A stretch of 64,000 nt of DNA from Arenicola marina (taxonomy: Eukaryota; Annelida; Polychaeta; Arenicolidae). The notes under the pieces are model-generated. The model was not told the DNA's origin and did not search any database. It saw nothing but the letters and a program-made list of their open reading frames with translations. Below are positions 22,301 through 35,317 of the stretch, one piece after another (the stretch's first letter is position 1; each line of letters starts with the position of its first letter). The stretch is from contig OZ025257.1 in the NCBI GenBank assembly GCA_964019135.1, positions 42,115,798 to 42,179,797 of the forward strand, in the 5' to 3' direction. The position numbers were made by a program, and so were the translations under genes.

Positions 22301-25300
22301 TTAAGGCCGGAGTGGACAGTCCTACATGTACCAGTTTCATAGTTAGTACAGCCTTCAGGCCGGAGTGGACAGTCTTACATGTACCAGTGTCATAGTTAGT
22401 GCAGCCGTAAGGCCCGAGTGGAGTCTTACATGTACCAGTGTCATAGTTAGTACAGCCTTAAGGCCGGAGTGGACAGTCCTACATGAACCAGTGTCATAGT
22501 TAGTACAGCCTTAAGGCCGGAGTGGACAGTCCTACATGTACCAGTGTCATAGTTAGTACAGCCTTAAGGCCGGAGTGGACAGTCTTACATGTACCAGTGT
22601 CATAGTTAGTACAGCCTTCAGGCCGGAGTGGACAGTCTTACATGTACCAGTGTCATAGTTAGTGCAGCCTTAAGGCCCGAGTGGAGAGTCCTACATGTAC
22701 CAGTGTCATAGTTAGTACAGCCTTAAGGCCGGAGTGGACAGTCCTACATGTACCAGTGTCATAGTCAGTACAGCCTTAAGGCCGGAGTGGACAGTCCTAC
22801 ATGTACCAGTGTCATAGTTACTACAGCCTTAAGGCAGGAGTGGACAGTCCTACATGTACCAGTGTCATAGTTAGTACAGCCTTAATGCCGGAGTGGACAG
22901 TCCTACATGTACCAGTGTCATAGTCAGTACAGCCTTAAGGCCGGAGTGGACAGTCCTACATATACCAGTGTCATAGTTAGTACAGCCTTAAGGCCGGAGT
23001 GAACAGTCCTACATGTACCAGTGTCATAGTTAGTACAGCCTTAAGGCCGGAGTGGACAGTCCTACATGTACCAGTGTCATAGTTAGTACAGCCTTAAGAC
23101 CGGCGTGGACAGTCCTACATGTACCAGTGTCATAGTCAGTACAGCCTTAAGGCCGGAGTGGACAGTCCTACATGTACCAGTGTCATAGTCAGTACAGCCA
23201 TAAGGCCGGAGTGGACAGTCCTACATGTACCAGTGTCATAGTTAGTACCTCCTTGAGGCCGGAGTGGACAGTCCTACATGTACCAGTGTCATAGTTAGTA
23301 CAGCCTTAAGGCCGGAGTGGACAGTCCTACATGTACCAGTGTCATAGTTAGTACAACCTTAAGGCCGGAGTGGACAGTCCTACATGTACCAGTGTCATAG
23401 TTAGTACAGCCTTAAGGCCGGAGTGGACAGTCCTACATGTACCAGTGTCATAGTACAGCCTTAAGGCCGGAGTGGACAGTGCTACATGTACCAGTGTCAT
23501 AGTTAGTACAGCTTTAAGGCCGGAGTGGACAGTCCTACATGTACCAGTGTCATAGTTAGTACAGCCTTAAGGCCGGAGTGGACAGTCCTACATGTACCAG
23601 TGTCATAGTTAGTACAGCCTTAACGCCGGAGTGGACAGTCCTACATGTACCAGTGTCATAGTTAGTACAGCCTTAAGGCCGGAGTGGACAGTCCTACATG
23701 TACCAGTGTCATAGTTAGTACAGCCTTAAGGCCGGAGTGGACAGTTCTACATGTTCCAGTATCATAGTTAGTACAGCCTTAAGGCCGGAGTGAACAGTCC
23801 TACATGTACCAGTGTCATAGTCAGTACAACCTTAAGGCCGGAGCGGACAGTCCTACATGTACCAGTGTCATAGTTAGTACAGCCTTAAGGCCGGGGTAGA
23901 CAGTCCTACATGTACCAGTGTCATAGTTAGTACAGCCTTAAGGCCGGAGTGGACAGTCCTACATGTACCAGTGTCATAGTTAGTACAGCCTTCAGGCCGG
24001 AGTGGACAGTCTTACATGTACCAGTGTCATAGTTAGTGCAGCCTTAAGGCCCGAGTGGAGAGTCCTACATGTACCAGTGTCATAGTTAGTACAGCCTTCA
24101 GGCCGGAGTGGACAGTCCTACATGAACCAGTGTCATAGTTAGTACAGCCTTAAGGCCGGAGTGGACAGTCCTACATGTACCAGTGTCATAGTTAGTACAG
24201 CCTTAAGGCCGGAGTGGACAGTCTTACATGTACCAGTGTCATAGTTAGTACAGCCTTCAGGCCGGAGTGGACAGTCTTACATGTACCAGTGTCATAGTTA
24301 GTGCAGCCTTAAGGCCCGAGTGGAGAGTCCTACATGTACCTGTGTCATAGTTAGTACAGCCTTAACGCCGGAGTGGACAGTCCTACATGTACCAGTGTCA
24401 TAGTCAGTACAGCCTTAAGGCCGGAGTGGACAGTCCTACATGTACCAGTGTCATAGTTACTACAGCCTTAGGGCAGGAGTGGACAGTCCTACATGTACCA
24501 GTGTCATAGTTAGTACAGCCTTAATGCCGGAGTGGACAGTCCTACATGTACCAGTGTCATAGTCAGTACAGCCTTAAGGCCGGAGTGGACAGTCCTACAT
24601 GTACCAGTGTCATAGTTAGTACAGCCTTAAGGCCGGAGTGGACAGTTCTACATGTTCCAGTATCATAGTTAGTACAGCCTTAAGGCCGGAGTGAACAGTC
24701 CTACATGTACCAGTGCCATAGTCAGTGCAAGCTTAATGCCGGAGTGGACAGTCCTACATGTACCAGTGTCATAGTTAGTACAGCCTTAAGGCCGGGGTAG
24801 ACAGTCCTACATGTACCAGTGTCATAGTTAGTACAGCCTTAAGGCCGGAGTGGACAGTCCTACATGTACCAGTGTCATAGTTAGTACAACCTTAAGGCCG
24901 GAGTGGACAGTCCTACATGTGCCAGTGTCATAGTTAGTACAGCCTTAAGGCCCGAGTGGACAGTCCTAAATGTACCAGTGTCATAGTTAGAACAGCCTTA
25001 AGACCCGAGTGGACAGTCCTACATGTACCAGTGTCATAGTCAGTACTGCCTTAAGGCCGGAGTGGACAGTCCTACATGTACCAGTGTCATAGTTAGTACA
25101 GCCTTAAGGCCGGAGTGGACAGTCCTACATGTACCAGTGTCATAGTTAGTACAGCTTTAAGGCCGGAGTGGACAGTCCTACATGTACCAGTGTCATAGTT
25201 AGTACAGCCTTAAGGCCGGAGTGGACAGTCCTACATGTACCAGTGTCATAGTTAGTACAGCCTTAAGGCCGGAGTGGACAGTCCTACATGTACCAGTGTC

Positions 25301-28079
25301 ATAGTTAGTACAGCCTTAAGGCCGGAGTGAACAGTCCTATATGAACCAGTGTCATAGTTAGTACAGCCTTAAGGCCGGAGTGGACAGTCCTACATGTACC
25401 AGTGTCATAGTTAGTACAGCCTTAAGGCCGGAGTGGACAGTCTTACATGTACCAGTGTCATAGTTAGTACAGCCTTCAGGCCGGAGTGGACAGTCTTACA
25501 TGTACCAGTGTCATAGTTAGTGCAGCCTTAAGGCCCGAGTGGAGAGTCCTACATGTACCAGTGTCATAGTTAGTACAGCCTTAAGGCCGGAGTGGACAGT
25601 CCTACATGTACCAGTGTCATAGTCAGTACAGCCTTAAGGCCGGAGTGGACAGTCCTACATGTACCAGTGTCATAGTTAGTACAGCCTTAAGGCAGGAGTG
25701 GACAGTCCTACATGTACCAGTGTCATAGTTAGTACAGCCTTAATGCCGGGGTGGACAGTCCTACATGTACCAGTGTCATAGTCAGTACAGCCTTAAGGCC
25801 GGAGTGGACAGTCCTACATATACCAGTGTCATAGTTATTACAGCCTTAAGGCCGGAGTGAACAGTCCTACATGTACCAGTGTCATAGTTAGTACAGCCTT
25901 AAGGCCGGAGTGGACAGTCCTACATGTACCAGTGTCATAGTTAGTACAGCCTTAAGGTCGGAGTGGACAGTCCTACGTGTACCAGTGTCATAGTTAGTAC
26001 AGCCTTAAGACCGGCGTGGACAGTCCTACATGTACCAGTGTCATAGTTAGTACAGCCTTAAGGCCGGAGTGGACAGTCCTACATGTACCAGTGTCATAGT
26101 CAGTACAGCCTTAAGGCCGGAGTGGACAGTCCTACATGTACCAGTGTCATAGTTAGTACCTCCTTGAGGCCGGAGTGGACAGTCCTACATGTACCAGTGT
26201 CATAGTCAGTACAGCCTTAAGGCCGGAGTGGACAGTCCTACATGTACCAGTGTCATAGTTAGTACCTCCTTGAGGCCGGAGTGGACAGTCCTACATGTAC
26301 CAGTGTCATAGTTAGTACAGCCTTGAGGCCGGAGTGGACAGTCCTACATGTACCAGTGTCATAGTTAGTACAGCCTTAGAACCCGAGTGGACAGTCCTAC
26401 ATGTGCCAGTGTCATAGTCAGTACTGCCTTAAGGCCGGAGTGAACAGTCCTACATGTACCAGTGTCATAGTTAGTACAGCCTTAAGGCCGGAGTGGACAG
26501 TCCTACATGTACCAGTTTCATAGTTAGTACAGCCTTAAGGCCGGGGTGGACAGTCCTACATGTACCAGTGTCATAGTTAGTACAGCCTTAAGGCCGGAGT
26601 GGACAGTGCTACATGTACCAGTGTCATAGTTAGTACAGCCTTAAGGCCGGAGTGGACAGTCCTACATGTACCAGTGTCATAGTTAGTACAGCCTTAAGGC
26701 CGGAGTGGACAGTCCTACATGTACCAGTGTCATAGTTAGTACAGCCTTAAGGCCGGAGTGGACAGTCCTACATGTACCAGTGTCATAGTTAGTACAGCCT
26801 TAAGGCCGGAGTGGACAGTTCTACATGTACCAGTATCATAGTTAGTACAGCCTTAAGGCCGGAGTGAACAGTCCTACATGTACCAGTGTCATAGTCAGTA
26901 CAACCTTAAGGCCGGAGTGGACAGTCCTACATGTACCAGTGTCATAGTTAGTACAGCCTTAAGGCCGGGGTAGACAGTCCTACATGTACCAGTGTCATAG
27001 TTAGTACAGCCTTAAGGCCGGAGTGGACAGTCCTACATGTACCAGTGTCATAGTTAGTACAACCTTAAGGCCGGAGTGGACAGTCCTACATGTGCCAGTG
27101 TCATAGTTAGTACAGCCTTAAGGCCCGAGGGGACAGTCCTAAATGTACCAGTGTCATAGTTAGTACAGCCTTAAGACCCGAGTGGACAGTCCTACATGTA
27201 CCAGTGTCATAGTCAGTACTGCCTTAAGGCCGGAGTGGACAGTCCTACATGTACCAGTGTCATAGTTAGTACAGCCTTAAGGCCGGAGTGGACAGTCCTA
27301 CATGTACCAGTGTCATAGTTAGTACAGCTTTAAGGCCGGAGTGGACAGTCCTACATGTACCAGTGTCATAGTTAGTACAGCCTTAAGGCCGGAGTGGACA
27401 GTCCTACATGTACCAGTGTCATAGTTAGTACAGCCTTAAGGCCGGAGTGGACAGTCCTACATGTACCAGTGTCATAGTTAGTGCAGCCTTTAGGCCGGAG
27501 TGGACAGTCCTACATGTACCAGTGTCATAGTTAGTACAGCCTTAAGGCCGGGGTAGACAGTCCTACATGTGCCAGTGTCATAGTTAGTACAGCCTTAAGG
27601 CCGGGGTGGACAGTCCTACATGTACCAGTGTCATAGTTAGTACAGCCTTAAGGCCGGAGTGGACAGTCCTACATGTACCAGTATCATAGTTAGTACAGCC
27701 TTAAGGCCGGAGTGAACAGTCCTACATGTACCAGTGTCATAGTCAGTACAACCTTAAGGCCGGAGTGGACAGTCCTACATGTACCAGTGTCATAGTTAGT
27801 ACAGCCTTAAGGCCGGAGTGAACAGTCCTACATGTACCAGTGCCATTGTTAGTACAGCCTTAAGGCCGGAGTGGACAGTCCTACATGTACCAGTGTCATA
27901 GTTAGTACAGCCTTAAGATCGGAGTGGACAGTCCTACATGTACCAGTGTCATGGTTAGTACGGCCTTAAGGCCGGAGTGGACAGTCCTACATGTACCAGT
28001 GTCATAGTTAGTGCAGCCTTAAGGCCGGAGTGGACAGTCCTACATGTACCAGTGTCATAGTTAGTACAGCCTTAAGGCC
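13326..28079. repeat. 53-bp satellite array, about 278 monomers, with 3.4-3.5 kb higher-order blocks
   Basis: An unbroken 14.75-kb head-to-tail array. Each monomer holds two 8-base palindromes, TACATGTA and CCTTAAGG, plus GTGTCATAGTTAGTACAG and CCGGAGTGGACAGTCC. The first 1.9 kb is nearly uniform. Then diagnostic variants appear: AGTCAGTACAGCCATAAGG, GTACCTCCTTGAGG, a shortened CATAGTACAGCC, CCCGAGTGGAG, GAACC for GTACC. These recur in the same order in blocks: the variant GGTCGGGGTGG is at 15321, 18760 and 22252, spaced 3,439 and 3,492 bases (a difference of exactly one monomer). Paired GTGCC variants recur near 14341, 17835, 21327 and 24713. The array ends at 28079 within a monomer. Stops occur in all frames and the period is not a multiple of three, so nothing here looks coding. 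Confidence 0.98.
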
Positions 28080-28386
28080 TACAATGTACGTTGTTACAGT
28101 GAAATATGAAGTATTTTATTGAGTTGCTTTTTAATCGACAAATGAACTTTTTTTCTCCAGGTTCTCATTGTTTAGCCTTTACCTTCATGACCATTATAGG
28201 GTGACCTTGGATTTTATTGTCCCCACGTAAGCACGTTCTTGTATTGACGGATATTGTGCTAAATGTCAGCTTGGATATTAATAATACATATATTATCGCG
28301 CTTTTTAACGTATGTCTATTACAATTAACAATCTTTCGGATCTTCACCGAGCCCCAGACACACAGTGAAAGGCCCGGGCGCGAACC

Positions 28387-28475
28387 GCGCCCACCCCCAC
28401 CCCCACCCCCACCCACACCCCTACACCCACCCCACCCCACCCCACCCCCACCCCCACCCCCGCCCCCCACCCCCA
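28387..28475. repeat. CCCCA-rich low-complexity tract
   Basis: Irregular repeats of CCCCA and CCCACA on the plus strand. It produces proline-rich (plus) and glycine-rich (minus) false frames. Confidence 0.85.
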
Positions 28476-29148
28476 CGTCCCTCCGTCACCCTAGCCTCCG
28501 TCGTCATTTACACCTATTGGTAACTTCCAATGTTCATTTCAGCTCAGTAATTACTTCACTTGTCAATAGCAACCAATTCTTATTTGGTTGTGGTTGTCAG
28601 TCAAGGAAAGCCACATCCATCACAAGCAATGTATGTCCCTTGACATTTAGAATAATATACTTTTTATCGCTTGGTGTTTTTTTCCTAGTTTCCAGTTTAC
28701 ATATTTCACCCTGTTTAATTATTTAGCTATCGTAAACAATACAAGACACTGTCAATATTTTAACGACTTTGGCCTTTGGAGGCTGCTTCAGTTGTCGCCG
28801 AAGGTGAGCAAAACCGATTAGCGCTGGCCGCACATTGGTATTAATACTAATTACTCCATGTTTTATGGAAGCTACTTTCTATTATCCCATAGCCTGCTTC
28901 AGCACGTGTCCGTAAACTACTCTTTTGGTTGATAGCTGAGGGTTATTTGCTTTTCGAACTGGGGGCCGTATTCATAATCCCCTTTCAAGTTACGCACGAA
29001 ATTTGCATTTTCGTCTTAGGCTCACCAGCTCGTTGTGGTTGTGTTCATGGTCAAGAAATCATATGCAATGTAAGTTAGGCATTTTCTTAATTCAGAAAAT
29101 CCACTTCTTGGGTGACTACTCACGTATTTTGAACCTTAATGACAACAT

Positions 29149-29300
29149 AACATAACATAACATAATGTAACATAATGACATTTATAATTATTTGGAAATA
29201 TTCGCTTATTACTGGGAACTATCTACTTATTACTTGGAAATTTCTACTTATTATTTCGAAGTCTACATATTGTTTGGGCATCGCTAATTATTACTTAAAC
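29149..29300. repeat. CATAA microsatellite followed by degenerate ~21-bp repeats
   Basis: Four CATAA copies at about 29149-29167, then degenerate copies of a CTTATTACTTGGAA-like unit with spacing of about 21 bases to about 29300. Confidence 0.55.
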
Positions 29301-30680
29301 AGTAAATGTCAAAAATCGTCTAGCTTTACGACATTATTGTAAGAATGGGAATAGAAATCAATGTATTGTGCTTCACAACCTAGATGCAATGGCGTTTGTA
29401 CACTAGTGTATTGTAAATGTAGCTTATCAAGGACCTACAGCTTTCCACCCTGGGCGGAGAGCCTCTAATGATATCATCTCCAATTGTCTTTCCAAGCTAC
29501 AATTCACCCATTCAGTGTCCCGCCCAGGGACGGATCCGGGATTTTCAGTGTCCAGGCGTCCATTTGGAACGCAATGTGCACTGACGACAGATGTGGGTGG
29601 GTAGGTGGGTGGGCGACAGCTATTGACCGCAAATTGGGGATGGGGGGCGTCCCCAGAGGTGAGGGGGTAGGGTATATGTTGAGTCACTTCACCACCTATA
29701 ATACAAGACACAGGTTGTTGGAAGGCCATACGTTATACCACCAGCACCAGGGGACACCGAACAGGGGCTTTGACCACGTGACCCGACATCAAGGTGACGC
29801 GGTGCATTATGGTCCCTGAGCGTTGGATCACTTCCGGTTAGCCTCCGATAAACACTACGTGCTTACAACGACCAGTGGATTAGTTGAGGACGCCTCGATG
29901 CACTTAGAACATAATGAGCAGTCAGAGTGTGTCGTGGCTGTTGTTGGCAGCGGGTGGCGGTCATTTAACGAGGCGTGGGGCCTGGATCCCTCAGTCAATG
30001 AAGACATTTAGGGCGAGTGAAGCCCTGTCATTGTGTGTACCAGCAATGCTTCCCGTCATCCAACACATTAATTACACGATAGACACAGCAGCATTGCTCG
30101 ATAATCTGCCAGAATAATAAGTCAGGCGGAAGATTCGAGCGTCAATCGTGCTTTTGGTCTTCCACTTTTCCCGCAACTGGGCACAATGCCAGAAACACTG
30201 AAATGAGACTAATAGCCGAGCAATGGGGGTGAGAGGTGTGACGTATATTAGCGGCGGCCTGAACGGCGAGGTGATGGCCGATTGTTCGCCACAATAGCGG
30301 CTGTGGACTCCATCAGGTGACAAAGCCCCAGTCAGCGACGTTGAAATCCATGATACTCCACGTGCCTCATCAATTAAACAGTGCCGCAAAACACATTATT
30401 TGTGTTGCCCAAATGAGGGTAAATTAACTCAATGGACATTTAGCAATAGTTATATCTGTATTATCGCTCTCTCTATCCGGCGGCAAAGTGATGGATGCAT
30501 TGAAACCTCCCACATCATGCGCCCCCCCCTCTTTCACTCGACGCCGCCACCCCCCTCTCCCCACCTCTCCACTCCACGCCCCCAGCCCGCCCTCTCTGTC
30601 CCTCCCGGCCGATTTGTTCCGGGCTCGACCAGCGTGATCACAAAGCTATGCATGGCGTGCCTCGGTTTTGTTCACCCGAG

Positions 30681-31175
30681 CAGACCTCCAACCAGACATA
30701 TGACCAGACCTACGGCCAGACCTATGGCCAGACCTATGGTCAGGCCTATAGCCAGACCTATGGCTAAACCTATGGCCAGACCTATTGCCAGACCTATGGC
30801 CAGACTTACGGCCAGACCTATGGCCAGACCTATGGCCAGACTTACGGCCAGACCTATGGCCACACCTCCGATTAGACCTATGGCCAGACCTATGGCCAGA
30901 CCTATGGCCAGACCTATGGCCAGACCTATGACCAGACATATGGCCAGACCTATGGCCAGACCTATGGCCAGACCTATGGCCAGACCTATGGCCAGACCTT
31001 CGGCCAGACCTATGGCCAGACCTATGGCCAGACCTATGGTCAGACCTATGGCCAGACTTATGGCCAGACCTATGGCCAGACCTATGGCCAGACCTATGGC
31101 CAGACCTATGGTCAGACTTATGGCCAGACTTATGGTCAGACCTCCCACCAGACCACCAGACCACCAGACCAGACC
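30681..31175. repeat. 12-bp tandem array (AGACCTATGGCC), about 41 copies
   Basis: Copies differ mainly at the base in TATGGCC/TACGGCC/TATGGTC. Exactly four codons long, so three frames remain open: RPMARPMA on plus (30400-31269), GHRSGHRS and GLAIGLAI on minus. No start context or other domain accompanies them. The AT-rich/GC-rich flanks show no splice sites that would make it an exon. Confidence 0.95.
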
Positions 31176-31736
31176 TCGCACCAGCCCTGAGCCTGCTCAC
31201 CACACCGCATCTAGCGTGTCCTTCCGTGTTGGTTGCACTTCCCATGTAATATTCATCCGCGCCGAGTGATTCGACAAAACAGGTCACACCATCAAAGTCG
31301 GCGCCCTTTTATTCCTCACGGCACGGGATCGCCCTGCCCCTAGCCACAGGGTGTGATGTCATGAGGCGGGGGTGGGGGGGGGGAGCAGGGAGGGGGTGAA
31401 AGCGGGGCATGTGTCGGGGAAAGGACGGTGGCGATAGCTGTGGGGTTGGTTAGCATTATTCCCAAAGGTTGGGGTTTCCAACCTGCAGGGAAATAAGGAC
31501 AAAGAGAGATGCTGTTGATCTGATTCCTCCAGGGAGGCCGGTCACGGCACACTTGGCACACGACTGCAGCGCCATCTTGTTGGAGATTCTCGAGATGAGG
31601 ACTGGCCGCGTGTTAATCAACAGTCAGCGCTCCCAATCACACTGAAGGGAGAGGGGTGCTCCGAGAGACAGGGGGCGGGGGAGGGGTGAGGTGGATAGGG
31701 AAAGTGGGGGAGGGGTGAGAGCAAAGGAGGAGAGGG
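31176..31736. other. Single-copy DNA becoming purine-rich toward the 11-bp array
   Basis: No gene recognised. From about 31650 the plus strand is dominated by GGGGAGGGGTGAG-type purine sequence leading into the 11-bp array. Confidence 0.5.
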
Positions 31737-31754
31737 AAATGGAGAGGGCATGAG
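31737..31754 (+). repeat. Left copy of an 18-bp direct repeat flanking the 11-bp array
   Basis: AAATGGAGAGGGCATGAG occurs here and again, identical and in the same orientation, at 35318-35335, immediately outside the two ends of the 11-bp array. Confidence 0.85.
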
Positions 31755-31764
31755 GGTGGGGCGA

Positions 31765-34700
31765 TGGAAGGCTGAGGGAAGGCTGAGGGAAGGCTGAGGG
31801 AAGGCTGAGCGAAGGCTGAGGGAAGGCTGAAAGAAGGCTGAGGGAAGGCTGAGGGAAGGCTGAGCGAAGGCTGAGGGAAGGCTAAGGGAAGGCTGAGCGA
31901 AGGCTGAGTGAAGGCTGAGTGAAGGCTGAGGGAAGGCTGAGGGAAGGCTGAGGGAAGGCTGAGGGAAGGCTGAGCGAAGGCTGAGGGAAGGCTGAGGGAA
32001 GGCTGAGGGAAGGCTGAGGGAAGGCTGAGGGAAGGCTGAGGGAAGGCTGAGGGAAGGCTGAGGGAAGGCTGAGGGAAGGCTGAGGGAAGGCTGAGGGAAG
32101 GCTGAGGGAAGGCTGAGGGAAGGCTGAGGGAAGGCTGAGCGAAGGCTGAGGGAAGGCTGAGGGAAGGCTGAGGGAAGGCTGAGCGAAGGCTGAGGGAAGG
32201 CTAAGGGAAGGCTGAGCGAAGGCTGAGTGAAGGCTGAGTGAAGGCTGAGGGAAGGCTGAGGGAAGGCTGAGGGAAGGCTGAGGGAAGGCTGAGCGAAGGC
32301 TGAGGGAAGGCTGAGGGAAGGCTGAGGGAAGGCTGAGGGAAGGCTGAGGGAAGGCTGAGCGAAGGCTGAGCGAAGGCTGAGGGAAGGCTAAGGGAAGGCT
32401 GAGGGAAGGCTGAGGGAAGGCTGAGGGAAGGCTGAGGGAAGGCTGAGGGAAGGCTGAGGGAAGGCTGAGTGAAGGCTGAAAGAAGGCTGAGGGAAGGCTG
32501 AGGGAAGGCTGAGGGAAGGCTGAGGGAAGGCTAAGGGAAGGCTGAGGGAAGGCTGAGAGAAGGCAGAGGGAAGGCTGAGTGAAGGCTGAGGGAAGGCTGA
32601 GGGAAGGCTGAGGGAAGGCTGAGGGAAGGCTGAGTGAAGGCTGAGGGAAGGCTGAGGGAAGGCTGAGGGAAGGCTGAGGGAAGGCTGAGCGAAGGCTGAG
32701 GGAAGGCTGAGTGAAGGCTGAGGGAAGGCTGAGGGAAGGCTGAGGGAAGGCTGAGGGAAGGCTGAGCGAAGGCTGAGGGAAGGCTAAGGGAAGGCTGAGG
32801 GAAGGCTGAGGGAAGGCTGAGGGAAGGCTGAGGGAAGGCTGAGGGAAGGCTGAGGGAAGGCTGAGGGAAGGCTGAGTGAAGGCTGAGGGAAGGCTGAAGG
32901 AAGGCTGAGGGAAGGCTGAGGGAAGGCTGAGGGAAGGCTGAGGGAAGGCTGAGCGAAGGCTAAGGGAAGGCTGAGGGAAGGCTGAGCGAAGGCTGAGGGA
33001 AGGCTGAGGGAAGGCTGAGGGAAGGCTGAGGGAAGGCTGAGGGAAGGCTGAGCGAAGGCTGAGGGAAGGCTAAGGGAAGGCTGAGGGAAGGCTGAGGGAA
33101 GGCTGAGGGAAGGCTGAGGGAAGGCTGAGGGAAGGCTGAGGGAAGGCTGAGGGAAGGCTGAGTGAAGGCTGAGGGAAGGCTGAGGGAAGGCTGAGGGAAG
33201 GCTGAGGGAAGGCTAAGGGAAGGCTGAGGGAAGGCTGAGAGAAGGCAGAGGGAAGGCTGAGTGAAGGCTGAGGGAAGGCTGAGGGAAGGCTGAGTGAAGG
33301 CTGAGGGAAGGCTGAGGGAAGGCTGAGGCAAGGCTGAGCGAAGGCTGAGGGAAGGCTGAGTGAAGGCTGAGGGAAGGCTGAGGGAAGGCTGAGGGAAGGC
33401 TGAGCGAAGGCTGAGGGAAGGCTGAGGGAAGGCTGAGCGAAGGCTGAGGGAAGGCTGAGGGAAGGCTGAGGGAAGGCTGAGGGAAGGCTGAGGGAAGGCT
33501 GAGCGAAGGCTGAGGTAAGGCTGAGGGAAGGCTGAGTGAAGGCTGAGGGAAGGCTGAAAGAAGGCTGAGTGAAGGCTGAGGGAAGGCTGAGGGAAGGCTG
33601 AGGGAAGGCTGAGGGAAGGCTGAGCGAAGGTTGAGGGAAGGCTGAGGGAAGGCTGAGGGAAGGCTGAGGGAAGGCTGAGGGAAGGCTGAGGAAAGCCTGA
33701 GGGAAGGCTGAGGGAAGGCTGAGGGAAGGCTGAGGGAAGGCTGAGCGAAGGCTGAGGGAAGGCTGAGGGAAGGCTGAAAGAAGGCTGAGTGAAGGCTAAG
33801 GGAAGGCTGAGGGAAGGCTGAGGGAAGGCTGAGCGAAGGTTGAGGGAAGGCTGAGGGAAGGCTGAGGGAAGGCTGAGGGAAGGCTGAGGGAAGGCTGAGG
33901 AAAGCCTGAGGGAAGGCTGAGGGAAGGCTGAGGGAAGGCTGAGGGAAGGCTGAGCGAAGGCTGAGGGAAGGCTGAGTGAAGGCTGAGGGAAGGCTGAGGG
34001 AAGGCTGAGTGAAGGCTGAGTGAAGGCTGAGGGAAGGCTGAGGGAAGGCTGAGGGAAGGCTGAGCGAAGGTTGAGGGAAGGCTGAGGGAAGGCTGAGGGA
34101 AGGCTGAGGGAAGGCTGAGGGAAGGCTGAGGAAAGCCTGAGGGAAGGCTGAGGAAAAGTTGAGGGAATGGTGAAAGAAAGCTGAGGGAAGGCTGAGGGAA
34201 GGCTGAGGGAAGGCTGAGGGAAGGCTGAGGGAAGGCTGAGGGAAGGCAGAGGGTAGGCTGAGGGAAGGCTGAGGGAAGGCTGAGTGAAGGCTGAGAGAAG
34301 GCTGAGGGAAGGCTGAGTGAAGGCTGAGGGAAGGCTGAAAGAAGGCTGAGTGAAGGCTGAGGGAAGGCTGAGGGAAGGCTGAGGGAAGGCTGAGCGAAGG
34401 TTGAGGGAAGGCTGAGGGAAGGCTGAGGGAAGGCTGAGGGAAGGCTGAGGGAAGGCTGAGGAAAGCCTGAGGGAAGGCTGAGGGAAGGCTGAGGGAAGGC
34501 TGAGGGAAGGCTGAGCGAAGGCTGAGGGAAGGCTGAGTGAAGGCTGAGGGAAGGCTGAGGGAAGGCTGAGCGAAGGTTGAGGGAAGGCTGAGGGAAGGCT
34601 GAGGGAAGGCTGAGGGAAGGCTGAGGGAAGGCTGAGGAAAGCCTGAGGGAAGGCTGAGGAAAAGTTGAGGGAATGGTGAAAGAAGGCTGAGGGAAGGCTG

Positions 34701-35312
34701 AGGGAAGGCTGAGGGAAGGCTGAGGGAAGGCTGAGGGAAGGCTGAGGGAAGGCAGAGGGTAGGCTGAGGGAAGGCTGAGGGAAGGCTGAAAGAAGGCTGA
34801 GGTAAGGCTGAGGGAAGGCTGAGTGAAGGCTGAGGGAAGGCTGAGGGAAGGCTGAGGGAAGGCTGAGGGAAGGCTGAGGAAAGGCTGAGAGGGAAGGCTG
34901 AGGGATGGCTGAGGGAAGACTGAGGGAAGGCTGAAGGATGGCTGAGGAAAGACTGAGAGAAGGCTGAGGGAAGGCTGAGTGAAGGCTGAGGGAAGGCTGA
35001 GGGAAGGCTGAGAGAAGGCTGAGGGAAGGCTGAGGGAAGGCTGAGAGGGAAGGCTGAGGGATGGCTGAGGGAAGACTGAGGGAAGGCTGAGAGATGGCTG
35101 AGGGATGGCTGAGGAAAGACTGAGGGAAGGCTGAGGGAAGGCTTAGGAAAACTGAAGGAAGGCTGAGCGAAGGCTGAGGAAAGGCTGAGGGAAGGCTGAG
35201 GGAAGCCTGAGGGAAGGCTGAGGAAAAGTTGAGGGAATGGTGAAAGAAGGCTTAGGGAAGGCTGAGGGAAGGCTGAGGGAAGGCTGATGGAAAGCTGAGG
35301 GAAGGCTGAGGG
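31765..35312. repeat. 11-bp satellite array (GGGAAGGCTGA), about 320 copies
   Basis: Unit GGGAAGGCTGA with common variants at one position (GTGAAGG, GCGAAGG, AAGAAGG) and CTAAGG. Some copies gain or lose bases, mostly toward the right end. Higher-order structure is visible: GAGAGAAGGCAGAGGG recurs at 32555 and 33237 (682 bases, 62 units), and AGGAAAAGTTGAGGG at 34151, 34657 and 35221. The minus-strand unit (CTCAGCCTTCC) contains no stop in any frame, so minus-strand frames rich in serine, leucine and proline (for example 32960-33331) are expected by composition and are not called genes. The plus strand is strongly purine-rich. Confidence 0.97.
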
Positions 35313-35317
35313 AGAGC

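Larger units (their letters stand above)
28080..30680. other. 2.6 kb of single-copy DNA without a recognisable gene
   Basis: The left part is AT-rich, then a CCCCA-rich tract at 28387-28475, then ordinary sequence. The short frames at 28217-28726, 29484-29819 (111 codons), 29823-30011 and 30072-30389 show no domain, signal peptide or transmembrane pattern that I recognise, and splice sites bounding them are not clear. Confidence 0.5.

Noticed and set aside
13326-28079. CRISPR-like array
   Set aside because: There are no unique spacers between repeats; the whole 53 bp repeats. The context is animal genomic DNA.
29484-29819. 111-codon plus-strand frame in single-copy DNA
   Set aside because: No domain, and an overlapping minus-strand frame of similar length is also open. 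No clear splice sites or poly-A signal nearby.
30400-31287. Frames with RPMA, GHRS and GLAI repeats
   Set aside because: All come from the 12-bp AGACCTATGGCC array. Three frames are open at once, which argues against selection for any one.
31765-35312. Telomeric repeat
   Set aside because: The 11-bp unit does not match TTAGGG or known telomere variants, and the array is internal with unique DNA on both sides.
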